The translations under genes and the position numbers were made by a program. Below the pieces are notes generated by a model that ran no database searches, was not told where the DNA came from, and saw only the letters and a program-made list of their open reading frames with translations. Of a DNA stretch of 64,000 bases, positions 47,099 to 55,657 are shown piece by piece; within the stretch, counting starts at the first letter, position 1, and each line of letters opens with the position of its first letter. This DNA is from Leptolyngbya boryana PCC 6306. Lineage in GTDB: Bacteria > Cyanobacteriota > Cyanobacteriia > Leptolyngbyales > Leptolyngbyaceae. The DNA is taken from NCBI RefSeq assembly GCF_000353285.1, contig NZ_KB731324.1, forward strand, positions 5,288,577 to 5,352,576, given 5' to 3'.

Positions 47099-47372
47099 GG
47101 CAAGTTTGATGAGCCATTTAATTCAAACGATTGAAGCGATCGCTCAAGAACAAAACGCGACGAAAATACTTGCTGTTAAAGTTCGATTGGGTGCTTTGTC
47201 TCATTTCTCACCTGAACATTTCACCTATCATTTTGTGATTGCCTCGCGACATACACTGATGGAAGGCGCACGATTGGAAATCGAAACCTCAGATGATTTG
47301 ACTGATCCGATCGCACAAGACGTTGTTTTAGAAAGCTTAGATATGGAAATCAACGAAGCATTGCAAAGCTAA
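47091..47372 (+). CDS. hypA: HypA-like nickel chaperone lacking the zinc-finger
   Basis: This 93-residue protein has the HypA N-terminus MHEASLMSHLIQTIEAIAQE, including His2 of the nickel site, followed by KVRLGALSHFSPEHFTYHF. It then ends with the acidic stretch IETSDDLTDPIAQDVVLESL, with no CxxC pairs. Classical HypA is about 115 residues and carries a four-cysteine zinc site. It overlaps the previous gene by eight bases. The lack of a zinc site, and of a HypB gene anywhere in the operon, suggests a modified nickel insertion route. Confidence 0.8.
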   Translation: MHEASLMSHLIQTIEAIAQEQNATKILAVKVRLGALSHFSPEHFTYHFVIASRHTLMEGARLEIETSDDLTDPIAQDVVLESLDMEINEALQS

Positions 47373-47393
47373 TTCCTCATAGTTTTCTCAAAA

Positions 47394-49685
47394 ATGAACG
47401 ATAAAAATGATTTAGAACGATTGCGAATTCAGATTCGAGGTGCAGTTCAAGGGGTTGGATTTCGCCCATTTGTCTATCGTCTTGCTACAAATTTAGGCAT
47501 GGTTGGATGGATTAAAAACTCAGCAGAGGGAGTCTGGATCGAAATAGAAGGAACGCGATCGCAGCTTGACCTTTTTCTGCTCAAACTAGAACAAGAAAAG
47601 CCTGTCCATAGCCTGATTCAACAATTACAAGCCTCTTCGCTCGTTCCACTGGATGAATCTGATTTTGAAATCTATCCGAGTGTGAGTGGAGAAAAAACGA
47701 CGATTGTTCTTCCTGACCTTGCTACTTGCTCAGACTGTATCCGAGAACTCTTTGATCCGAACAATCCTCGCTATCGCTACCCATTCATTAACTGCACTCA
47801 TTGTGGTCCGCGCTTTAGTATTATCAATGCTTTGCCCTACGATCGACCCAACACCAGCATGAATGCGTTTCAGATGTGCGATCGCTGTCGAACCGAATAC
47901 GAAAATCCGCTCGATCGTCGATTTCATGCTCAACCCATTGCTTGTCCAGAATGTGGTCCTCGGTTGGAATGGTGGGATCATCACGGCAAACGACTAGCAT
48001 CCGATGAAGCGGCGCTACAAGCAGCAATCCAAGCGATTCAGAACGGACAAATCATTGCAGTCAAAGGGTTAGGTGGATTTCATTTCATGGTGGATGCTCG
48101 GAATTCAGATGCGATCTCGACTCTACGACAGCGAAAACATCGACCTGATAAACCCTGTGCAGTCATGTATCCTTCGCTAGCAGCAGTTCAAAAAGACTGT
48201 GAGCTTTCTGACTTAGAAGCTCAACTACTCACTGCTTCAGAAGCCCCAATCGTTCTACTTCGTCGTAAAGCAAATATTAGCGTTCTTGAAAGGGTTGCAC
48301 CGAATAATGCTTACCTTGGTGTTTTACTTCCATACACGCCGCTGCATCATTTGTTACTATCCGCGTTAAATTTTCCAATTGTTGCAACGAGTGGCAACTT
48401 ATCGAATGAGCCGATTTGTATAGATGAGCGGGAAGCGATTCAGCGTTTATCAGGAATTGCAGATGCGTTTCTAGTTCACAATCGTCCCATTGTTCGTGCT
48501 GTTGATGATTCGATTGTGCGAGTGATTGCCGATCGCGAAATGATTCTGCGTCGATCGCGGGGGTATGCTCCGTTACCTATTGCGCTCTCCAAGCCTGTGC
48601 CAACCTGTTTAGCGGTTGGAGGACATCTTAAAAATACGATCGCACTGACAATTGATTCCAATCTCTTTGTCAGTCAACATATCGGAGATTTGGAAAATCA
48701 AGCTACCCTAAAAGCCTTCAAGCAAGCGATCGACACCTTTGAGCAACTTTATGAGGTTCATCCTGATCTCATTGCTTGTGATGACCATCCTGACTATCTT
48801 TCAACTCAGTACGCTCAGCACCGAAGCTCGAAATTTCCATCCAGTCAAATCTTTCCGGTTCAACATCATCATGCTCACATTGCTGCCTGTATGGCTGAGA
48901 ACGGACTAGAGGAAACGGTGTTGGGCGTGGCGTGGGATGGCACAGGCTATGGACTCGATGGGACAATCTGGGGTGGAGAATTTTTCTTAGCGAATCTGAC
49001 CGATTTTCAACGGGTAGGACACTTCAAACCTTTTAGACTACCGGGAGGTGAGAAAGCAATTCGAGAACCTCGCAGAGCCGCGATCGCAGTACTTTACGAA
49101 CTGTGGGGAGAAGCCGCATTCGATCGAACAGATTTAACCCCTGTTCAAGCATTCAATGCCCAGGAGCGCGACATTCTACAAGCCATGCTCCAGAAGGAAC
49201 TCAACACACCTTGGACTTCGAGCGCAGGACGGCTCTTTGATGCAATCTCAGCTTTACTTAACTTAGTGCAAATTTCAACGTTTGAAGGACAAGCAGCAAT
49301 GGCGTTGGAATTCGCGTTAGAGCATATCTCAACGGATGAATTTTATCCGTCTGTCATTCATCAGGGCATTTTCGATTGGTCTACGATGGTTGAGGAAATC
49401 ATTGCAGACATCGAACAAAAAACATCAGGTGCAATGGTTTCTGCAAAGTTTCATAACACAATGGTCGAAGTCATTCTTCAGTTTGCGCGACAATGGAAGC
49501 AAAAGCGCGTTGTCTTGTCTGGAGGATGTTTTCAAAATCGGTACTTCAGCGATCGCACGATTGCCCGTCTCCAAGCAGAAGGCTTCCAACCTTACTGGCA
49601 TCGGCATATTCCACCCAACGATGGCGGCATTGCTGTTGGACAAGCAATCATTGCTGCATCCCAACTATTAAAGCGTGGCGGTTAA
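47394..49685 (+). CDS. hypF: Carbamoyltransferase HypF
   Basis: This 763-residue enzyme makes the CN ligands of the NiFe active site, using carbamoyl phosphate and ATP to carbamoylate HypE. Domains: acylphosphatase (residues about 8-95, RGAVQGVGFRPFVYRLA), two zinc-finger CxxC pairs around 110-185 (ATCSDCIRELF, NCTHCGPRFS, MCDRCRTEYE, IACPECGPRLE), YrdC-like (about 200-380) and Kae1-like (from about 400, with QHHHAHIAACMAENG). All domains are intact and the length is normal. It is 21 bases after hypA. Confidence 0.95.
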   Translation: MNDKNDLERLRIQIRGAVQGVGFRPFVYRLATNLGMVGWIKNSAEGVWIEIEGTRSQLDLFLLKLEQEKPVHSLIQQLQASSLVPLDESDFEIYPSVSGEKTTIVLPDLATCSDCIRELFDPNNPRYRYPFINCTHCGPRFSIINALPYDRPNTSMNAFQMCDRCRTEYENPLDRRFHAQPIACPECGPRLEWWDHHGKRLASDEAALQAAIQAIQNGQIIAVKGLGGFHFMVDARNSDAISTLRQRKHRPDKPCAVMYPSLAAVQKDCELSDLEAQLLTASEAPIVLLRRKANISVLERVAPNNAYLGVLLPYTPLHHLLLSALNFPIVATSGNLSNEPICIDEREAIQRLSGIADAFLVHNRPIVRAVDDSIVRVIADREMILRRSRGYAPLPIALSKPVPTCLAVGGHLKNTIALTIDSNLFVSQHIGDLENQATLKAFKQAIDTFEQLYEVHPDLIACDDHPDYLSTQYAQHRSSKFPSSQIFPVQHHHAHIAACMAENGLEETVLGVAWDGTGYGLDGTIWGGEFFLANLTDFQRVGHFKPFRLPGGEKAIREPRRAAIAVLYELWGEAAFDRTDLTPVQAFNAQERDILQAMLQKELNTPWTSSAGRLFDAISALLNLVQISTFEGQAAMALEFALEHISTDEFYPSVIHQGIFDWSTMVEEIIADIEQKTSGAMVSAKFHNTMVEVILQFARQWKQKRVVLSGGCFQNRYFSDRTIARLQAEGFQPYWHRHIPPNDGGIAVGQAIIAASQLLKRGG

Positions 49686-49687
49686 GT

Positions 49688-49933
49688 ATGTGTTTAGCGA
49701 TTCCAGGAAAAATTCTCAGCATTGAGGGTGATGATCCATTGTTGCGAACGGGTCGAGTTAGCTTTGGTGGAATTGTGAAAGAAGTAAACTTAGCCTTTGT
49801 GCCAGATGTCCAGATTGGAGACTATGTGATTGTTCATGCGGGTATTGCGATTAATCAACTCGATACTGCGGTTGCAACCCAATTTTTTGAACACTTAAAT
49901 CAACTGCGTGACACTCCAGCAGAATTGCCATGA
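49688..49933 (+). CDS. hypC: Hydrogenase assembly chaperone HypC
   Basis: This 81-residue protein begins [16 protein letters not shown], with the essential Cys2 that carries the Fe(CN)2CO unit, then [20 protein letters not shown] and [16 protein letters not shown]. It forms complexes with HypD and the hydrogenase precursor. The start at 49688 is fixed by the conserved MC; the longer frame is a reading-frame accident over hypF. Its stop overlaps hypD (ATGA). Confidence 0.95.
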   Translation: MCLAIPGKILSIEGDDPLLRTGRVSFGGIVKEVNLAFVPDVQIGDYVIVHAGIAINQLDTAVATQFFEHLNQLRDTPAELP

Positions 49934-51021
49934 AATATATTGACGAATATCGAACCGCTGAGCTTGCTCAACGCTACACTCAAGCTATAGATCGCATCAC
50001 GACGCGACCGTGGACAATCATGGAAATCTGCGGCGGACAAACTCACACCATTGTTAAATTTGGCATTGATCAACTGCTACCTCGATCGATCACGCTGATT
50101 CATGGTCCAGGATGTCCCGTTTGTGTCACATCTGCTGAATTAATTGATCAAGCTTGTGCGATCGCGGCACTTTCTGATGTCATTTTCTGCTCGTTTGGTG
50201 ACATGCTCCGAGTTCCAGGGAGTCAATACGATTTACTCACGGTGAAAGCTTTGGGAGGAGATGTGCGAATGGTTTATTCGCCGCTGGATGCACTCAACCT
50301 TGCTCAAGCGAATCCCGATCGACAAGTTGTATTTTTTGCGGTTGGCTTTGAAACGACGGCTCCAGCAACCGCGATCGCAGTTCATCAAGCTAAGCAACAA
50401 AACATTCAGAATTTTTCACTGCTAGTCGCTCATGTCTTAGTTCCTCCCGCGCTCGAATTACTGCTCTCCTCGCCAGAACACAATATTGATGGACTGTTAG
50501 CCGCAGGGCATGTTTGTACAGTGATGGGGTACAAAGACTATGAGCCGATCGCTCAAAAGTATCATATTCCGATTGTCGTGACTGGATTCGAGCCTGCTGA
50601 CATTTTGCAGGGTGTTTATCTCTGTGTTCAGCAATTAGAGGCAGGACAAACAAGGGTCGAAAATCAGTATGCTCGTGCAGTTCAGCGATCAGGTAATCAA
50701 ATTGCACAACAACTGATGCGAGACGTGTTTACTGTCGTTCCTCGTGACTGGAGAGGAATTGGTACGATCGCTCAAAGCGGCTTAGGACTCCGAAATCAAT
50801 ATGCCGAATTTGATGCAAGTCTTCGATTTCAAGTCTCAGCACAGACATCTCAGTCAGAACAATCTGACTGTATCAGTGGTCTGATTTTGCAAGGAATTCG
50901 GAAACCGCAGGAATGTGCTGCCTTTGGAACACGCTGTACACCTGAACATCCTTTGGGCGCACCTATGGTTTCTTCCGAAGGAGCGTGTGCAGCTTACTAT
51001 TACGCAAGGAGAATGCTATGA
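49930..51021 (+). CDS. hypD: Hydrogenase maturation protein HypD
   Basis: This 363-residue iron-sulfur scaffold assembles the Fe(CN)2CO moiety with HypC and HypE. Motifs: [48 protein letters not shown] and the C-terminal [20 protein letters not shown] with the [4Fe-4S] cysteines. The length is normal. It shares four bases with hypC and with the next small gene. Confidence 0.95.
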   Translation: MKYIDEYRTAELAQRYTQAIDRITTRPWTIMEICGGQTHTIVKFGIDQLLPRSITLIHGPGCPVCVTSAELIDQACAIAALSDVIFCSFGDMLRVPGSQYDLLTVKALGGDVRMVYSPLDALNLAQANPDRQVVFFAVGFETTAPATAIAVHQAKQQNIQNFSLLVAHVLVPPALELLLSSPEHNIDGLLAAGHVCTVMGYKDYEPIAQKYHIPIVVTGFEPADILQGVYLCVQQLEAGQTRVENQYARAVQRSGNQIAQQLMRDVFTVVPRDWRGIGTIAQSGLGLRNQYAEFDASLRFQVSAQTSQSEQSDCISGLILQGIRKPQECAAFGTRCTPEHPLGAPMVSSEGACAAYYYARRML

Positions 51022-51200
51022 AAAATCACACTGAACTGAAGCAAATTGCCAGTCAAATTCTGTCTGGAATGCTGGCAAATCCGCATATTTATGCCACGGT
51101 TAGCGATGAAGAAGGGCGCGGACAACAAGAGCAAATTTTGATTCTTACTGCGATCGAGATGGCAGAAAAATTAATCGAAAAGGTAGAAGATCGTGAGTAG
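51018..51200 (+). CDS. Small unknown protein between hypD and hypE
   Basis: This 60-residue protein starts at the ATG inside the ATGA overlap with the hypD stop and ends overlapping hypE. It is almost entirely helical and charged: [20 protein letters not shown], then [21 protein letters not shown] do not recognise a family. Its tight overlaps on both sides make it a credible gene. The position suggests a helper in maturation, but no function is shown. Confidence 0.65.
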   Translation: MKNHTELKQIASQILSGMLANPHIYATVSDEEGRGQQEQILILTAIEMAEKLIEKVEDRE

Positions 51201-52239
51201 TCCTAATTCTCGATCGTGTCCTATGCCGATGCAAAAGTTTTCTCAAATTCTGCTCGCGCATGGCGGAGGAGGACAACTTACGCATCAATTAATTGAGCAA
51301 TTGTTTATTCCGACCTTTGAAAATACTGCACTGTCTTGTCGCCATGATGGTGCAGTCTTAGATGTCCATCATGCTCAAATCGCATTTACAACAGATTCTT
51401 ATGTCGTTCAGCCGCTCTGTTTTCCGGGTGGCAATATCGGGACATTAGCAGTCAATGGAACCGTCAATGACGTAGCAATGTGTGGCGCACGTCCGCTTTA
51501 TCTGAGTGCTGGATTTATCTTAGAAGAAGGCTTCTCCATGCCTCTATTGCAAGACATCGTAGACTCAATGCAGCAAGCTGCTCAGACTGCCAAGGTTCAA
51601 ATCGTGACCGGAGACACAAAAGTTGTCGATCGAGGTCGCGGGGATGGATTATTCATCAATACAGCCGGAATTGGAATCATTGAACATGCTTGCAAGATTG
51701 CGCCACAACAAATTCAAGTAGGGGATGTGGTCATCATCAATGGCGATATCGGTCGGCATGGCATAGCGATTATGGCAATGCGAGAAGGATTGAGATTCGA
51801 GAGTGCGATCGAGAGTGACTGTGCCGCTTTAATCGATCCAGTGTTCGCTTTACTTGATGCAGAAATTTCTGTGCATTGTTTGCGAGATTTAACCCGAGGA
51901 GGATTAGCTAGTGCCTTAATTGAGCTTTCTGAAGGAGCAGCCATGCAGATTCAACTCGATGAAGCTGCAATTCCTATCCGCGACGAAGTGCAAGGCGCAT
52001 GTGAAATTTTAGGCTTAGATCCGCTATATGTGGCAAACGAAGGACGCTTTGTCGCTTTTGTTGCGCCCCAAGATGCTGAGCGCGCGATCGCGCTGCTAGA
52101 ACAACATTCTCCTCATAATCCTCGGATTGTGGGGCATGTTATTCAATCAAATTCTTCCGCTGTGATTTTGAAAAACAAACTCGGAGTAGAACGCATGATC
52201 ACACGACTGAGTGGAGAGCAGTTACCTAGAATTTGCTAA
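51193..52239 (+). CDS. hypE: Hydrogenase maturation carbamoyl-dehydratase HypE
   Basis: This 348-residue enzyme dehydrates a carbamoylated C-terminal cysteine to thiocyanate, supplying CN to the active site. ILLAHGGGGQLTHQLI starts the ATP-binding region, followed by AFTTDSYVVQPLCFPGGNIG, VTGDTKVVDRGRGDG and RDLTRGGLASALIELSE. The C-terminus PRIC gives the catalytic terminal cysteine. The GTG at 51193 has an AAGG-type site upstream; ATGs at 51223 or 51229 are alternatives. It closes the hyp operon; the next sequence is the second repeat element. Confidence 0.94.
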   Translation: MSSPNSRSCPMPMQKFSQILLAHGGGGQLTHQLIEQLFIPTFENTALSCRHDGAVLDVHHAQIAFTTDSYVVQPLCFPGGNIGTLAVNGTVNDVAMCGARPLYLSAGFILEEGFSMPLLQDIVDSMQQAAQTAKVQIVTGDTKVVDRGRGDGLFINTAGIGIIEHACKIAPQQIQVGDVVIINGDIGRHGIAIMAMREGLRFESAIESDCAALIDPVFALLDAEISVHCLRDLTRGGLASALIELSEGAAMQIQLDEAAIPIRDEVQGACEILGLDPLYVANEGRFVAFVAPQDAERAIALLEQHSPHNPRIVGHVIQSNSSAVILKNKLGVERMITRLSGEQLPRIC

Positions 52240-52269
52240 GTAGGGAGGTGAAATGAATTGGAAGATTGT

Positions 52270-52429
52270 CGCTCTAGTTGGCGTCCCGCCCTGAACTGGA
52301 AGTTCGGGCTAACTGTGCGAAGTGGGTTGAAACCCACTGAAGAGGGCGTTTTCATAGGCTGTTAGTCCCAGAGCGGACTTCGCACTGTTAGCCCCGAATT
52401 CATTCCGGGGCGGGTGAGTAACGTAGCGA
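52270..52429. repeat. Folded palindromic repeat, copy 2
   Basis: Positions 52285-52429 match copy 1 (20232-20376) at 137 of 145 bases without gaps. The inner stem 52306-52323 with 52377-52394 pairs at 17 of 18 positions, and the hairpins GAACT/AGTTC and GTGGGTT/AACCCAC are kept. The outer left arm (52270-52284) is degraded, so the terminal repeat is imperfect here. It lies just after hypE and could act as transcriptional terminator or mRNA stabiliser. Confidence 0.85.
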
Positions 52430-52514
52430 GAGAACTTGCTGAGCTGATATTGAATTACGCCCATTTACTTAATGGATTTCAAAGAGAGAATTCAGCAGTC
52501 TGTCTTTGTCCCTT

Positions 52515-52546
52515 CACAACTTTCTCAAACTTATCCTCTACTCTCA
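52515..52546 (+). promoter_or_regulatory. Shared promoter module, copy D
   Basis: TTCACAACTTTCTCAAA (52515-52531) differs from copy B at two positions and is followed after nine bases by TACTCT (52541-52546). It lies 65 bases upstream of the pentapeptide gene ATG (52611). It is the most divergent copy, but the spacing is exactly conserved. Confidence 0.6.
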
Positions 52547-52610
52547 AATCAGAACGGTCTTCTCTCTTTAGAACATTGTGAAGCCATTTATAAACTGTAG
52601 GAACAATATC

Positions 52611-53219
52611 ATGACCCTTGGTGAATCTTCTTACATGATTTCACGCTCGATCACAGTTCAGGAACTCCTCGATCGCTATGCGGCAGGAGAACGTAATTTC
52701 AGTGATGTTGTTCTAGAACAGGCTGATCTCAGTGGTTTGTCTTTGGGTGGCATCAATTTGGGACGATCGCACCTGAAAGGCGCAAAATTAACTGATACCT
52801 CTTTGAGTGGAGCTAATTTGAATGAAGTCGATTTGAGTGGAGCCAATCTCGATCGTGCTAATTTATTTGGCGCATTTCTGAGTGGTGCTAATTTGAATAA
52901 CGCAACGCTCAAAGCGACCAACTTGACCGATGCGGATTTAAGTGGAGCATCCTTAGTGGAAGCTGATTTGAGTGATGCGCTGTTACATGGAATTTGCCTT
53001 GCTGAGGCAAATTTACAGAGTGCCAAATTGACGGGAAGTAAAATGTGTGGGGCAAGGCTCTGGAAAGCAGATTTGCGAGGTGCAAATTTGTATGGTGCAG
53101 ATTTGTGTGATGCGAATTTGTGTGAAGCAAATCTACAGGACGCAAACTTGAATGCAACTGATACGAGTGAAGCTTCACTGACCAGAACAGTCATGCCCCA
53201 GGGCGAAATTCATGAATAG
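52611..53219 (+). CDS. Pentapeptide-repeat protein
   Basis: This 202-residue protein consists, after a short N-terminal segment (SITVQELLDRYAAGERNFSD), of about 30 A(D/N)Lxx pentapeptides (LSGANLNEVDLSGANLDRAN), predicted to form a right-handed quadrilateral beta-helix. The fold serves as a protein-interaction or DNA-mimic surface; no enzyme motif is seen. A ribosome-binding site AGGAA precedes the ATG at 52611; a GTG at 52578 is less likely. It lies under promoter module D, so it may belong to the island's regulon. Role unknown. Confidence 0.8.
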   Translation: MTLGESSYMISRSITVQELLDRYAAGERNFSDVVLEQADLSGLSLGGINLGRSHLKGAKLTDTSLSGANLNEVDLSGANLDRANLFGAFLSGANLNNATLKATNLTDADLSGASLVEADLSDALLHGICLAEANLQSAKLTGSKMCGARLWKADLRGANLYGADLCDANLCEANLQDANLNATDTSEASLTRTVMPQGEIHE

Positions 53220-53280
53220 CTATGTTGAAGAGTCCATCTGAAGCGGAGATTTTTAGGGAGCGTTCCACGACAAATTTGAT

Positions 53281-53346
53281 GGGGAGATAGGGGGATAGAG
53301 TGAAGGGCTGAAATCGTAAATCATAGTTACCGCTCCCTGTCTCCCC
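53281..53346. terminator. Inverted repeat between convergent genes, possible bidirectional terminator
   Basis: GGGGAGATAGGG (53281-53292) pairs with CCCTGTCTCCCC (53335-53346) at 11 of 12 positions, with a 42-base spacer. It sits between the rightward pentapeptide gene and the leftward AhpD-like gene and resembles the GGGGAGT-type spacers at 27.7 and 28.6 kb. Confidence 0.45.
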
Positions 53347-53357
53347 ACTCCGTGAAA

Positions 53358-53741
53358 TTAATGGGTTTGACTACTAGGCTCTTTTTGTAATTCTTCAACA
53401 GCTTCCATCACATGAGTTGCATACATCAATGAGGGACCTCCACCCATAAAGACTGCAACTCCTAACATTTCCAGAATTTCTTCTTTTGTCGCTCCTGCTT
53501 GAAGCGTCGAATGAGTATGAAAAGCAATACAGTCATCGCAGTGAATTGCTACGGAAATGGCTAAGGCAATCAATTCTTTGGTTTTAGAATCCAGAGCACC
53601 AGCAGTGGAGGAAGCTTTACTGAGCGCATAGAAATTCTTCATCACATCCGGGATAGCTGTGGATAGTTTGCCTGTATAGCTCCGGATGTGTTTCATCTGG
53701 TCGGTGCAAGAATGCTTGGCGTTCGGGTTGTTTGTGTTCAT
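53358..53741 (-). CDS. AhpD/carboxymuconolactone decarboxylase-family protein
   Basis: This 127-residue alpha-helical protein has the AhpD-type redox pair in HCDDCIAFHTHSTLQAGATK, with CxxC and a following His, and KNFYALSKASSTAGALDSKT upstream. Members act as small peroxidase-coupled disulfide reductases or in aromatic-acid pathways; the CxxC favours redox. It lies opposite the acetyl-CoA synthetase gene with a shared 164-base upstream region. The ribosome-binding site AGGAAAA precedes the ATG. It may serve peroxide defence during re-oxygenation, by inference. Confidence 0.8.
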   Translation of the reverse strand: MNTNNPNAKHSCTDQMKHIRSYTGKLSTAIPDVMKNFYALSKASSTAGALDSKTKELIALAISVAIHCDDCIAFHTHSTLQAGATKEEILEMLGVAVFMGGGPSLMYATHVMEAVEELQKEPSSQTH

Positions 53742-53835
53742 GACAATTTTCCTAACGATCCAGTCTTTCTCCTTTCATCGTAAGAAGGAACCGAAGATAA
53801 AATCTAATCTCCTCAAAGAATTTAACGATCTCATC

Positions 53836-53867
53836 CTCACAAGTTCCTCATCATTGCCCAGTAACCT
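53836..53867 (+). promoter_or_regulatory. Shared promoter module, copy C
   Basis: CTCACAAGTTCCTCATC (53836-53852) is followed after nine bases by TAACCT (53862-53867). A start near 53874 would leave about 32 bases before the acetyl-CoA synthetase ATG at 53906, almost the same distance as at copies A and B. Confidence 0.7.
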
Positions 53868-53905
53868 GACACTATCGTTCCTCATCATGCACGTGAGGTG
53901 AAACA

Positions 53906-55657
53906 ATGGGCTGGAGTCCAATCGAGAAATCATTCAAAAATTGGCGAGTCAAACCTAATTTACAAAACTATGAAGAAACGCGCCGTATATTTTCTTGGGC
54001 AGAAATCGACGCTGAACTCAAAGCAACCATTGAGGGATTGAATATTGCCGATATTGCAGTCGATCGTCATGCCAAAAGCGATCGAGCCGATCACATTGCC
54101 CTGCGCTTTCTAAGAAAGAACTGGGATGTTCAAGATTTTACTTATCGCGATCTCGCTCTACAAACCAATCAATTCGCGAATGTTCTCAAAACTCTAGGAG
54201 TTGGGAAAGGCGATCGCGTCTTTGCTCTCACAGGACGGATTCCATCTCTCTATATTGCTGCTCTTGGTACATTGAAAAATGGCAGTGTGATTTGTCCACT
54301 TTTCTCTGCTTTTGGTCCAGAACCGATTTATCAACGCATGAACCGAGGAGATGCCAAAGTCTTAGTGACAACTACCGCACTCTACCAACAGAAAGTCGTG
54401 GCATTGCGCGATCGATTGCCGAAATTACAGCACATTCTTTTAGCAGATAGTGCAGATCATTTAGAAGACGGAATTTGGTCGCTGCCCAAACTGATGCAAG
54501 CGGCTACTTCTGAGTTTGAGATCGTAAGCACTCAACCAGAAGATATGGCATTGCTGCACTTCACGAGTGGCACAACTGGAATGCCCAAGGGGGCGATTCA
54601 TGTTCACAAAGCCGTTTATGCTCATTACATGACGGCAAAATATGTGCTCGATTTGCATCCTGATGATATTTTTTGGTGTACGGCTGATCCAGGTTGGGTG
54701 ACTGGAACGTCCTACGGGATCATTGCACCGCTGACTCATGGCGTGACGAGTATCATTGATGAAGCAGAGTTTGATGCCGATCGCTGGTATCGCATTCTCG
54801 AAACTCAAAAAGTAACCGTCTGGTACACCGCTCCGACGGCGATTCGGCGATTGATGCGCCTCGATATTGACCCGAAAGCCGAATATGATTTGAGCCATCT
54901 GCGACTCGTGCATAGTGTGGGAGAACCGCTGAATCCCGAAGCAGTCGTTTGGGGTCAGGAGAAGCTAGGCTTACCGATTCACGATAACTGGTGGCAAACC
55001 GAAACAGGTGGCATCATGATTGCTAACTATGCCACGATGCAGATTCGTCCAGGTTCGATGGGTCGTCCTATTCCTGGGGTAGAAGCCGCGATCGTTCGAC
55101 GGCATGAAGACGGCACGATCGAACAAATTGACCAACCGGGCATTGATGGAGACTTAGCTCTAAAACCCGATTTTCCTTCGATCTTTCGCGGCTATCTGCA
55201 TGATGAAGAACGCTACCGCAAATGTTTTGTTGGAGATTGGTACATCACAGGCGACTTAGCCATGCGCGATCGCGATGGCTACTTCTGGTTTATGGGACGC
55301 GAAGACGACATCATCAAAACTTCGGGACACATGGTTAGTCCCTTTGAGGTCGAAAGTGCATTGATGGAGCATCCAGCGGTAGCGGAAGCGGGCGTGATTG
55401 GTAAACCTAATCCGATGATTGGTGAGCTAGTCAAAGCCTTTGTTGCCCTCAAACCAGGGCGAGAACCTAGTGAAGCGCTCAAACTAGAACTTTTGGGATT
55501 TGCTCGACAAAAACTAGGAGCCGCTGTAGCTCCAAAAGAATTGGAATTTCAAGAATCATTGCCCAAAACTCGAAGCGGTAAGATTATGCGGCGATTGCTG
55601 AAAGCGCGTGAATTAGGGTTACCCGAAGGCGATCTATCGACATTGGAGACGAACTGA
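53906..55657 (+). CDS. AMP-forming acetyl/acyl-CoA synthetase
   Basis: This 583-residue enzyme of the ANL superfamily activates acetate or a short acyl group with ATP and CoA. The P-loop is [20 protein letters not shown], the adenylate site [16 protein letters not shown], the hinge [20 protein letters not shown] and the C-terminal lysine motif [17 protein letters not shown]. The length is nearer the Bacillus AcsA type (about 570) than the 650-residue Acs. It heads an operon with the PDH genes; the E1-alpha ATG overlaps its stop. It may scavenge acetate or run in reverse, but this is not shown. Confidence 0.87.
   Translation: MGWSPIEKSFKNWRVKPNLQNYEETRRIFSWAEIDAELKATIEGLNIADIAVDRHAKSDRADHIALRFLRKNWDVQDFTYRDLALQTNQFANVLKTLGVGKGDRVFALTGRIPSLYIAALGTLKNGSVICPLFSAFGPEPIYQRMNRGDAKVLVTTTALYQQKVVALRDRLPKLQHILLADSADHLEDGIWSLPKLMQAATSEFEIVSTQPEDMALLHFTSGTTGMPKGAIHVHKAVYAHYMTAKYVLDLHPDDIFWCTADPGWVTGTSYGIIAPLTHGVTSIIDEAEFDADRWYRILETQKVTVWYTAPTAIRRLMRLDIDPKAEYDLSHLRLVHSVGEPLNPEAVVWGQEKLGLPIHDNWWQTETGGIMIANYATMQIRPGSMGRPIPGVEAAIVRRHEDGTIEQIDQPGIDGDLALKPDFPSIFRGYLHDEERYRKCFVGDWYITGDLAMRDRDGYFWFMGREDDIIKTSGHMVSPFEVESALMEHPAVAEAGVIGKPNPMIGELVKAFVALKPGREPSEALKLELLGFARQKLGAAVAPKELEFQESLPKTRSGKIMRRLLKARELGLPEGDLSTLETN

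Larger units (their letters stand above)
52240..52610. other. Intergenic stretch with repeat copy 2 and promoter module D
   Basis: This 371-base gap lies between hypE and the pentapeptide gene. It holds the folded repeat (52285-52429) and a shared promoter module at 52515-52546. The rest is unremarkable. Confidence 0.6.

Noticed and set aside
46633-52239. hypB within the maturation cluster
   Set aside because: No GTPase-type P-loop protein is encoded in this stretch; every gene is accounted for as protease, HypA, F, C, D, small protein and HypE.
52676-53194. 172-codon open frame antisense to the pentapeptide gene
   Set aside because: The repetitive A(D/N)LxxA codons create a long antisense frame with low-complexity SKFAPHKSA-like repeats; it is an artefact.
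53742-53905. TACGAT upstream of the AhpD-like gene as a fifth module
   Set aside because: A TAnnnT hexamer is present, but the 17-base block upstream matches at only about five positions.
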